DNA of 64,000 nt, taken from Synaphobranchus kaupii. Lineage: Eukaryota > Chordata > Actinopteri > Anguilliformes > Synaphobranchidae. Positions 1-11,100 of this stretch are shown here, piece by piece. A model generated the notes under the pieces. It saw only the letters and a list, made by a program, of their open reading frames with translations. It did not search any database and was not told where the DNA came from. Each line of letters starts with the position of its first letter. Position 1 is the first letter of the stretch. Position numbers and translations under genes: made by a program. Where the stretch lies: assembly GCA_029718625.1 (NCBI GenBank), contig JAINUF010000028.1:1112328-1176327 (forward strand), in the 5' to 3' direction.

Positions 1-433
1 AGTGAGCGTGCAGAGTGGACTTCTGCGAGCGAACGTGTCGTGATGCGTTCACTGAAGGCTACTAGACACAGTGAGTTAACGTGACATGATCCTGAGTGAT
101 AATCAGCGGCTCAAACTGCCAGAATCAGGCCCAGCAAGTTGACTTAAAAGTCATTGAAAACCAGCGTTCACCTCCAATATTGATATTCAACGAGGAAACC
201 TTTAAAATATCAAGATTTGTAAACGGAGTTTGGCGCGTTTGTCAAAGCGACAGCACTTCCGCATGAACCGTTCGGCCGTTTCAGTTCACTGAGTGAGTCG
301 GACTACGCAGTACGCAGTCGGAGCTCCGCCCAAGCACTGAACGATTCGGTGAACGAATCTTTTGAACAAATCTTTTTAATGAACTGATTCTAGTGATTCG
401 AGTCACTGAAGTGAACTGTTTTGCCCATCACTA
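1..433. mobile_element. hAT-type element, 3' part, cut by window edge
   Basis: This matches 45089-45521 almost base for base, which is the right-hand part of a complete 681-bp element in the second unit. It ends in GCCCATCACTA at 423-433 and is followed by GTGGAAGT (434-441), the 8-bp target duplication seen on both sides of the complete copy. No transposase reading frame is present, so it is non-autonomous. It lies in the D2-D3 intron of gene 0. Confidence 0.75.
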
Positions 434-942
434 GTGGAAGTGTCGTAAGCAGGTTATAAGACGTCCCACCAGTGGCCATGTCCGCGGTTTTACAGCTAAA
501 TTGGGGTACTTTCAAAGTGCAGTCACAGGTAAAAATTATAAGCAAAGCACGCACTTATTTTAAAAAGTAAAAACATGATGATAAAATACGTTGGTTTTGG
601 TTAAAAATAGCCTATAAATTGGACTAGTTTTGAGTCGCCATTTGGCTGGAAAGTCTTACAAAATCCGGAAATCTGGCAACCCCGCGCCCCACTCTTGCGC
701 TGCCATCTCATGTGTTGTTTTTGTTGTATTTGAAGGAAAACGTCAGCGAAGCTGCGCCTCATTTTTTTAAAACGAAGCTTCACGTCATATTCATGTGACC
801 AAAATGTTTGTGTACTTCGTGAAAAGTGTGCTCCCGAATGTACTCTAAACCCCGGAAGTAAGTGTGTCATCCGGGTGTTTGAAGTATACTGCAATTTGAA
901 AAAAATGTACGTACTCTACAACTTTCTCGCCCTATCTGCTCA

Positions 943-1032
943 CCAAGGCTACTCAACAGTGTGGAAGAGTGCTGATTCACATACTCGCCAAGGCTACTCA
1001 ACAGTGTGGAAGAGTGCTGATTCAGACACGGC
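943..1032. repeat. 45-bp minisatellite, two units
   Basis: The unit starts CCAAGGCTACTCAACAGTG and repeats at 943 and 988. The same locus in the second unit (46026-46331) has seven copies. The 45-bp length is a multiple of three and the unit has no stop in several frames, which creates spurious open frames on both strands. Confidence 0.9.
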
Positions 1033-1160
1033 CTAGGATTTATCTTTAGTCTTAATATATTAAGTTCTTCAATGTCACAGATTTACTCATGAAAAAAGAG
1101 GTTAAAGCTCAGGATTCTTTTATAAAAGCTCCAGTGAAAACCATATGCATAGTCACATAC

Positions 1161-4100
1161 CTATGGAGACTCCAAGTGTTTTGGGAACGCTGAAAATAAG
1201 TGCTCCGTTCCATTGGAGTGTACAGCTATATGTTCCCTCACTCTGTAGGTCAGTACTGTGGATGGTGATGTGGGCAGTTTGGTTAATGATCAGCGTTGTG
1301 TTAGCAGTGGGTTCTCTGTCCCTTTCCCAGTCCAGTGTAGCTGAATCTGGAAGGCGGGATACCTCACAGCTCATGGTCATATCAGATCCTTCCTGGACTC
1401 TGGCCGAGTGAAGTGGTTGCACTGTAGGAGCAAAGAGTAATTATGTTTGGAGAAGCTTATACACCTTTTTGTCAAGTCACTGTGTCGGCTACATTGCAGA
1501 ACCAGTCATTAAATTTAAAGATATACAGTATGAAGTATAGGAGTGTGATTTAATCATATTGTTAGCTGCTGATATTGAAGAACATTTCTGCGGTTATTTC
1601 ATGACATTATTTTAGTTACCTGGATAACTTGCTTATCTTGCTTTGTGTAATACCCCCCTGATCTATATCACCTCAGATTTTATAATGCACTGTATCAAAC
1701 ATGAGAAACATGAGCCACTGCTGAGTATTACTCTCACTTACCTTTTCTTAGCACATTTATTTATTCTTCAACTTTGCATACAAGTGCAATCTAATTTCAG
1801 ATTCAAAATCAGTCTTCCGGGAAAGTAAAATACAAGATCTATCTCAGCTTTGATTCATGATCCTTTGTTTATATTTAAAGTATCAAGATATGTTCTTTTA
1901 TATACTGTCATTATTTTCAAACTACATAAAAGAGTCAATTTACCTTTTACAGCAAACACTTCAAACTGGGCCAAGTTTACTTTCTCTGGTTTAGTTTGAA
2001 TAAAAGTAAAAACTCCTGCATTTTTTAAATCTGGCCGCAGAGAAAGTTCATACTTCCTTTCTTTTGAAATAGACGTCTTCCTCAAATGAAAGACATATTT
2101 TCCATTGGACTGTATGGTTATTATCCGAGTGTTTATGTAGCTTCCATCATGTGATGTCCACTCCCAGATGAATTCTGTCCCATTGGTGTCAGCAGGGGCT
2201 TGTAGAGAGATGCTCTTGCTCTGCCCAGAAAGCATGTATTTGTACTGCACCAACACTGCAGAAAAAAAAAATGTACTAAATGCAACGATCCAATTGAACA
2301 ATTGAATTTATTGAATTATTGAATTTGAATTGGAAAATATCAGTTAGTTCATTAAATGTAAACCCAGATGGTTAAACCCAAGTCAGTCTGGAGGCTGGTA
2401 CAGATCTATAAACAGATAAAAATGTAATCCCCACAGCTCTAATGAATATCTAAGCTATTTTATACTGGGATGTACAAGTGTTGCTTTTACCAGCTGTAGT
2501 AATCCTTTTATACCCAAGATCTGCATGATTAGTTTCTGTACTCAATGTGGGTTTGCAGTAGCCTAAGTTTTTTCTTTTGGATGAAACTTCCTGTAGGGGA
2601 ATGCTGGCAAACATGAATAGCTTGAGATTAGAACTGTTTGCAGTACTCTTAATCATAAATGAACACTATTAGCTTCTGTTAATATTTTTGTATTTATGAA
2701 TTTTGCCATTCAAACACATACACCATTGTGGGTAGTGCATGGACTAATGGTAAATCCATCTTGACTATAAAGTTACTGTACAAAACAACTTTGTGATCTT
2801 GATGATGTCTCTGTACGCACTTACTGTACGTCGCTTTGGATAAAAGTGTCTGCTAAATAAATGTAATAATATAATATAATAATTTGCATATATCACTGCC
2901 GACTGATTGCTTTAATAACAATTTTAATCATTTCATTCATAATTTACTAATTGGGATGGCAGGTATGCCATCCGCCAAGTTACGGCTTGGCGGGGCATGC
3001 CCCATACCTATACAGCACCGAGAGTTTTTCGGGGTTTTCTACAGAAGTAACCACAATGACCATAGACACACAGCCCTTAAAAACATGAACTTCTGTATGT
3101 TCTGACCTCATGTAACCACACAGCATTCAGATACAACTTCACACATCCACACAATAAAGCCCCAAACTTGGGTTATTTTGCCGGTTTTTCTCCTTCCTCT
3201 TCCGCTTCTTCTTCTTCTTCTTCCCATTTTCCTGCCAAACTGCCGAGTAGGGTGTATCTGCAGAACTGCAGAAGGGGCTTACAGCTTGCTGGGTGGGGCT
3301 TGAGGGGCTTACAGCTTGCTGGGCGGGGCTAAGCACTAGTGCGCATGCGGATGGACCGAATTTGTGTTGCCAGAACTTAAGCAGACGAGCAGACACTAGT
3401 TTGTATGAGAGAGTCTCTCTAGCTCTGGTTTAAACTTTCATTCGGTTGAAAAAGAACTAAATATGGCTTCCAGTGAAAAAGTAAGTACCTTAAGGGGCAC
3501 CTTCGCTATTTTGGACATTAGGGCCTATTTTCGGTCTGTCATTTGCTTCAGTGTTGAGCTAACGTTAGCTAACTTGTTAGCATGTGCACTAGCTAGCTAA
3601 CGCACGTTAGTTAATATTCCCTGTAAACACCCAACCCACCCCAACTATGTGAATGTGAAGTTGCCATCATTTTGGCCGCCAAGTTTTGAGGAAGACTACT
3701 TATTAATGTTGAACTAATGTTAAAGCTATGTTAAACACGAACCATTTTCACAAGGTGGTCAACTTCACATTCTCTATAATGTCCACCGCAATACACATTG
3801 TCAACGTCGTTGTAAAAAACACGTTGGAATTTGTTGCTTATTCAATCATCAAAGCCACCTTGAAAATATGTGTAACGCTAAAACGAATCCCGGTGCATAG
3901 TGCACACAACTGCGTTTTATAAGCTTGAGCAACATTCCTCTATTTTAGTCCAAAATGAGAAACATGACTTGATGCTCATATAGCATAGTGAAAACAGCAG
4001 AATCAGTTAGAGGCTGCTTATTGTTACATTTGTGACCCCAGCTGGTGTTTTGGTCCTTAAGTCAATAGGTCATTTTTCAGTTGTTTTACAGATTATGAAA

Positions 4101-5066
4101 ATGCAGATCCTAAGCTTTCAAATGATGTGTCATGCATTGAAATCTGAATATAGTGGAAGAAGATATGCTTATTTGAATGTTGGGACACCTGACCTTGACA
4201 TTTTGAAAGTAATTCTTCTTTTTTTCCAGGACCACATAACAATACAGAGAGGCCGTTCACTTCCACCACTAGTGAAGTGCACATCCTGTTGCAGCAGCTA
4301 TCACTGCCCGTTTTGTGGGCCTTCCGTTTTCCACAAAGTACCTGGATTCGAATCGAATCTTTGCATCTCCATGAGTTCCTTATCAAAACAATAAGAAACA
4401 CAAAATAAACGCTTATCAAACCCATTGTGTTTACTGATCAACCATATATACAGAATAAACCATTAAGAGGATATTATAAAAGATGACAGAGATCAAAGAA
4501 GCACATATACCTCTCCCAACATAAAGTCTTTTATCTGGTAAATCCCTGCACAGCCACAGACACTAAACCGAAAGGAGCTTTAGCTGTCATGACATAAAGA
4601 TGCCAGACATCCATAAATCTGCTTATAGATCTGTTTGATAATGTCTAGCTCAGGAAAGGCTAAAGTAATCTTGTGTGCATTTAACCTCCTGCTATCCTCA
4701 AATTTACATTACATTTGGTTTCCTTGAGGTCAATTTCACCCCAGCAATTGAAACCTCCAGAAAATTATTAAAATGAAAATTGTAACTAAAGTTTATGTGT
4801 CAGGTAGGCCTACTTTACAAAACAATAAGTTAGAAAAAATATACCCATGGGGTGCATGGGGACCCTTCCTACTACATCACACTACCAGTATACCCAAGCT
4901 GGTCTCCCAGCAAGACCATCACATTACCAGCTTAGTGAACATCACTTCCCAGCATAGACCAGCATCAGGTCTTCTGATGCTGACCTTCTCTGTATACTAC
5001 AATGTATACTAATAATTGTCTGCATCCACTGTTTTTGGTCTATGAAAAGCACAGAATGAATTAAAT

Positions 5067-5116
<50 letters not shown>

Positions 5117-8100
5117 TATTGATTTATTTATTTGGAATATTTGGATTTCTATCAAAACCTGTGTGGTCCTACAGAGCATAGATATCCTTGTGTTCCCAAA
5201 ATTCTGTTTGCAAATATAACTATTATTATGTTAAGAAAATTAGTACTATTACTTATTTTCCATCATCTGACCCACAAACATGTCTGGATACGTTTGTAAA
5301 AATGCTATATGTACGCTATTTTACAAATATTACTTATTTTTATCTACATTTATTTATTCATCCCCCCTTTCTCTATTGTACATGATGTTTCTTGATATAA
5401 ATGTCTGCTTGTGAATAGTAAAGAAATCTGTAGCAGCAGTTAACATTTTAAAAGCTGTACATTTTCTAAAGTAAACTTGCCAACAAAGTATAACCATATC
5501 CTTTCTGGAGTGTAATTTTTCATCAACTGTTAAAAACATTAATTGAAATCATGTTGTTCCATGAGGCACAATCTCTTCATATGCTAAAATGAAGAAACAC
5601 AGGGCCAAGTTACATTAAATAATTTAAGAAAGTTTGGATAGCATTGCTTTGGAATAGAGCTAGTTCATTTAGTGTGAGCTACGATAGGCAATATTGCTAG
5701 TTGTAACTTGGCCACATTTTAATACCAATACTGTAATGTTCCGCTCCCTTCCTGTTCGTTTTCTGTATATTCCTGTTTTCCCTCCGTGTCATGTTGGATC
5801 CTTTTGTCCGTGTTTTCCCCGCTGCTGTGGTCTGGGCGTTTCCTTCTCTGTCTTGTTCGTCTGGTTGTCTTACTTCCGCCTTTTCACTCCGTCCCCCCTC
5901 GTTGCATGCATTTCCTCACCTGGTGTTTCTTAATCACTCCCGTTTATTTTCCACACCTGTTCCTTGTTTAGTTCTGTCATTAACCTCACTATTTATTCCT
6001 TCGGCTGGCTGCCAGTCGGCGCCAGTTCGTTAACTATCGTCACGCGGTGTTAATGCTCGTTGTTTGCCTGGTCGCGTTCAAAGAACTACTCGCTTGGTTG
6101 TGGGATATTATCCCCTTGCAGCTAGAGTTCCGCTCCTAACTACAGTCTGGTAGTTATCCTCCAAGTCATTTCTTGTTGTACATGCAGCTAACCTGTTTCC
6201 CCTCTCCTCCATCTAACCCAGCTCCCATTCTCCCGTGGCAGTGTTCGTTTCCCCCCGTTTTCGTTGTGTGTGTTGCGGTACCTCCACCTCCAGCTCGTGT
6301 AGGCTCCGGGTTGGCGTGTTACCTGGCTACCCTCCAGTTGTTCCTGTCCGGCCGAAGAAGCCAACTAGTTCTTCGGTTCCGGTTCCGGGAGCTCTGGAGA
6401 CCAGTCAGCTCCTTCCGGACCTACCGCAGCTACGCCACACTACCCAGCCCTGCCGTGCTTCACCAACCACCTACCTCTCAAGCCCTGCACCTCCGTGAGA
6501 ACCTCCCGGTCATTTCCGTGCCTTCCCTTGCACTAACCCCACCTGCTTTGTTTTGTTCTGTACCGGTGCAGTCATTCCGGTCCAGTTCCTGTCCTGCCGT
6601 AGTGAGCCGCTCCCCAGCTAGTCCAGTCCAGTCCAGGTGTGAGCCGTGCACCTACCTGTCCAGTCCAGTTCCGGTTTGGAACAATCCGTTCCAGACCCTG
6701 CTTCCCGTGTGGACCTCCCGGTCCAGTTCCAGTCCAGTCCAGTTCCGGTTTGGAACAAATCCGTTCCAGACCCTGATTCCAGTGTGACCTCCCGGTCCAG
6801 TTCCAGTCCTGTCCAGTTCCGGTTTGGAACAAATCCGTTCCAGACCCTGATTCCAGTGTGGACCTCCCGGTCCAGTTCCAGTCCAGTCCAGTTCCGGTTT
6901 GGAACACACCCGTTCCAGATCCTGATTCCAGTGTGGACCTCCCGGTCCAGTTCCAGTCCAGTCCAGTTCCGGTTTGGAACATTCCGTTCCAGATCCTGAT
7001 TCCCAAAGTGGACCTCCCGGTCCAGTTCCAGTCCAGTCCAGTTCCGGCTTGGAACGAACGTTCCAGACCTGCCAGCCCAGCTCCGGCTTGGAGCAGCCCG
7101 TCCCGGGCTTCCTTGCTGTTCCAGCGTAATATTGTGTATTGCCTTTTCTGTACAGTGTTGGGACTACCCCAACACTTAATTTAATAAACCCCCCTTTTTG
7201 TGAATCTGTCTCCTGGTCGTTGCACTTGGGTTCGTCTCGTTCCGGGTTCGTAACAGAACGAACTGGCCAAAAATCATGGACCCAGCCGACCTGGAGCAAA
7301 TTCGTCACGCCTTCTCCTGCCAAACTGCGGTCAGCGACCAACAGGGCCGACGTTTGGATGACGTGTTGGAGGTGCTGAGGGGCATCACGGAGCAAGTGGC
7401 GCAGCTAGCTCTTCACCAGCCGCTTCCGCGTATTCCTATGGGCCCTACACCGCCCGCGCCGGATCCGCCGGTGGATCCTTCTGTTCCCACTTCTCTCCGA
7501 GAGCCCCGCGTTCAACATCCAGAGTTATACCGCGGGGGATTGGGAAAGTGTCGCGAATTCCTGATGAAATGCGACATAGTATTCCGGATGCAGCCCTCCT
7601 CCTTCGCCTCCGACCCATGTAAGATCGCCTTCATAATGAGCAGTTTGGGAGGAGGTGCCCTGGAGTGGGCTACATCCATTTGGGACAGCTAAGTCGCGCT
7701 CTGCAACAACTTCGCCGCCTTCACCGCTGAGATGCGGCGTGTATTCGATCACCCTACCTGTGGGCGAGACGCAACTCAACGCCTACTTCAGGTCCGTCAA
7801 GGAAGCCGTAGCGTTGCTGAAATGGCAATCCAATTCCGTACCCTCGCAGCGGAGTCCGGATGGAATGACACCGCCCTTCAGGGGGCTTTCCGCCAGGCGG
7901 TGAGCGAAGAGTTAAAGGACCAACTTGCCACCCGCGAAGAATCCACGTCACTCAATTGCCTTATTAGCCTGGCTATCGCTATTGACAACCGTCTCCGTAT
8001 CCGGGCCCGTGAGCGAGGGGGGAACTCCGGTCATCAGCATCAGCAACACATACGCTCACACCCTTCTGCCTCTGGATCCAGAGCGGCGTCTGGGGTCTCT

Positions 8101-11100
8101 GAGGAAGAGCCCATGCAACTGGGCAGAGTTGCGGTCAACGCCGAGGAGCGCCAACGTCGCCTGCGATCTAGATCCTGTTTTTACTGTGGCAAACCAGGCC
8201 ACCAGATCGCCTCATGCCCCATTCGCCCAAAAGAGTAGGCTCGCCAGTTAAACTGGGCGTACTGACGAGCCCAATCATACCTTGCCATGCAGCTCAGAAT
8301 CGCCTTGTCTTCAAGGCCACTCTCCTTTGGAGGGACAAGTCCGAAGTCTCGTCGGCCCTTATCGACTCTGGTGCCGACGCTAACTTCATGGACATCACCT
8401 TCGCCAGGAGGGCCGGCATCCCCACGGAACTGCTACCCTCTCCCATTACTGCTTTTGCCTTAGACGGTAGGAGTCTGGGGTTAGTCACCCACTCCACCGT
8501 TCCAGTACAGCTCGTTTTATCCGGCAATCATCGGGAGAGTATTCAACTTCTGCTCATCAACTCTAAACAATCCTCCATAGTTTTGGGTCAGACCTGGCTC
8601 CGCCTTCACAACCCTCACATCGACTGGCAAGCCGGTCGTATCCTGGCGTGGAGTGGTCACTGTCTGGCTAGCTGTCTTCGTTCCGCTCTCCCCCCTCCGG
8701 GATCCAAGAATTCCAGCACCAACCTACCCGAACCCGATCTGTCCAACGTTCCCAAGCAATATCACGACCTCTGCCTTACCTTTTCAAAATCACGCGCTCT
8801 GTCCCTACCTCCTCACCGACCCTACGATTGTTGCATTGACCTGCTGGCGGGAGCCAAGCTTCCGTCTGGTCGTCTCTACAGTCTGTCGGGTCCGGAGAAA
8901 CTCCATGGAGGAGTATATTCATGAGTCCCTCGCCTCGGGCATCATCCGCCCTTCCTCCTCTCCTGTTGGTGCTGGGTTCTTTTTTGTGGGGAAAAAGGAC
9001 GGCTCACTACGGCCCTGCATCGACTACCGGGGGCTCAATCAAATTACCATCCGCAACAAATATCCTCTTCCCCTTATTAACACTGCCTTTGAACCCCTCT
9101 CGCAGGCCGTCATTTTCACCAAGCTCGACCTCCGTAATGCGTACCACTTGGTGCGTATACGGGAGGGGGATGAATGGAAGACTGCCTTCAATACCCCGTT
9201 GGGCCACTACGAGTACCTGGTGGTCCCCTTCGGCCTTACTAACGCCCCGGCAGTCTTCCAGGGCATGGTGAATGACGTCCTGCGAGACCTGTTGGGGAAG
9301 ACTGTTTTCGTGTATATCGATGATATTTTGATTTTTTCTAAGTCCCCCCAGGAGCACATTCTCCATGTCCGGGAGGTTCTCCAGCGCCTGCTTGAAAACC
9401 AGCTCTTCGTTAAGGCAGAGAAGTGCTCCTTCCACGTCTCCTCAGTCCCGTTCCTCGGCTTCATCATCGAGGAGGGCAGCTTCCGGGCGGATCCCGCCAA
9501 GATCAAGGCGGTGACAGAATGGCCTCAACCCACCTCTCGTAAGCACCTGCAACAGTTTCTTGGTTTTGCCAATTTTTATCGTAGGTTCATCCGTAATTAC
9601 AGTGTCATTGCTGCTCCCCTAACCAAACTCACCTCCACTGCTTTTTCTTTTTGTTGGAACTCCGAGGCCCAGCTCGCGTTTGAACGCCTTAAGGCTCGGT
9701 TTTCCTCGGCCCCTATTCTTTGTCACCCTGACCCCACTCGCCAATTTACGATTGAGGTGGATGCCTCCGACACCGGCGTGGGGGCCATTCTGTCCCAACG
9801 TGCCGCCTTGGACAACAAGCTCCATCCCTGTGCTTTCTTCTCCCGGAGGCTGTCCTCCGCCGAGCGGAACTATGATGTCGGGGATCGGGAGCTTCTGGCT
9901 ATCAAGCTGGCTCTTGAGGAGTGGCGCCACTGGCTGGAGGGGGCAGGTAGCCCCTTTATTGTTTTAACTGACCACCAAAACCTTATTTATCTAAAGTCTG
10001 CTAAGAGGCTTAATGCCAGACAGGCTAGGTGGTCACTATTCTTTGCCCGATTTAATTTTTCTGTGTCCTTCCGCCCCGGTTCCCGCAATATCAAAGCGGA
10101 TGCATTATCCCGTGTTTTTTCCCTTCCCTCCAGTCCTGCTGACCCCGAGCCTATTCTACCGGCTTCCTGTATGGTGGCTGCGGTCTCCTGGACGATTGAG
10201 GAGGTTGTGAGGTCCGCCCAGACTTCCCACCCTGACCCCCGTAGTAACCCTAACTCCTACCTGTTTGTTCCCAACTCCGTCCGCTCCCAGGTCCTTGAGT
10301 GGGTTCACGCCTCCTGTCTGGCGTGTCACCCAGGTGTTGCCAGAACGACCACCCTCGTCAGGAGGAGTTTTTGGTGGCCCACGCTCAAGGAGGATACCCG
10401 TGCTTTTGTCCTGGCCTGCGCGGTGTGCGCCAGGAGCAAGGCTTCCCACCAGCCTCCCTCTGGTCTTCTCCTTCCCCTCCCTGTCCCGGGCCGTCCTTGG
10501 AGCCACATTGGCGTTGACTTCGTCACCGGTCTGCCATTGTCAGAGGGCAACTCCGTCATTCTGACAATTGTGGATCGGTTCTCCAAGGCGGTTCACTTTG
10601 TTCCCCTCCCTAAGCTCCCGTCCGCCCTCGAAACTGCGGAGCTCCTGGTGTCACAGGTGGTCAGGCTGCACGGGATCCCATCCGACATTGTGTCGGACCG
10701 TGGGCCCCAATTCTCCTCCCAGGTGTGGAAGGCGTTCTGTGTAGCCCTGGGGGCCTCGGCCAGTCTGTCGTCTGGTTTTCATCCCCAGTCTAGCGGCCAG
10801 GCAGAGAGGGCGAACCAGGACCTGGGGGCCGCCCTGCGGTGCGTCACTGCACGCAATCCCGCCTCCTGGAGCCGTTTTCTTCCCTGGGTAGAGTACGCCC
10901 ATAACTCCCTTAAGAGTGCGTCTACAGGGTTGTCCCCGTTCGAGTGCTCATTAGGTTACCAACCCCCTCTCCTGTCGGCCCAGGAGGCCGAGGTAGCAGT
11001 CCCCTCCGTTAAGTCCCACATCCTCAAGTGCAAACGCATGTGGAGACTTGCACGCACCGCACTCCTGCGTTCTAATTCCCGTTCTCAACGTCTGGCGGAC

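Noticed and set aside
1145..1411. Plus-strand open frames opposite the Ig exons (also near 16399, 19001, 34977, 46453, 54123, 57696)
   Set aside because: They are shadows of the minus-strand Ig exons, which have splice sites, phase and Ig cores.
7256..7275. Primer-binding site of LTR-A (and 38423-38442 in LTR-B)
   Set aside because: The bases after the LTR (GAACGAACTGGCC...) contain TGG eight bases in but no tRNA 3' end I can identify, so no call is made.
6173..7395. Long open frames on both strands inside the LTRs (proline/serine/WNWTG-type repeats), also at 37370-38461, 43268-44322 and 62808-63618
   Set aside because: They come from the 75-bp tandem arrays whose units lack stops; they lie within LTRs and have no start, domain or conservation as protein.
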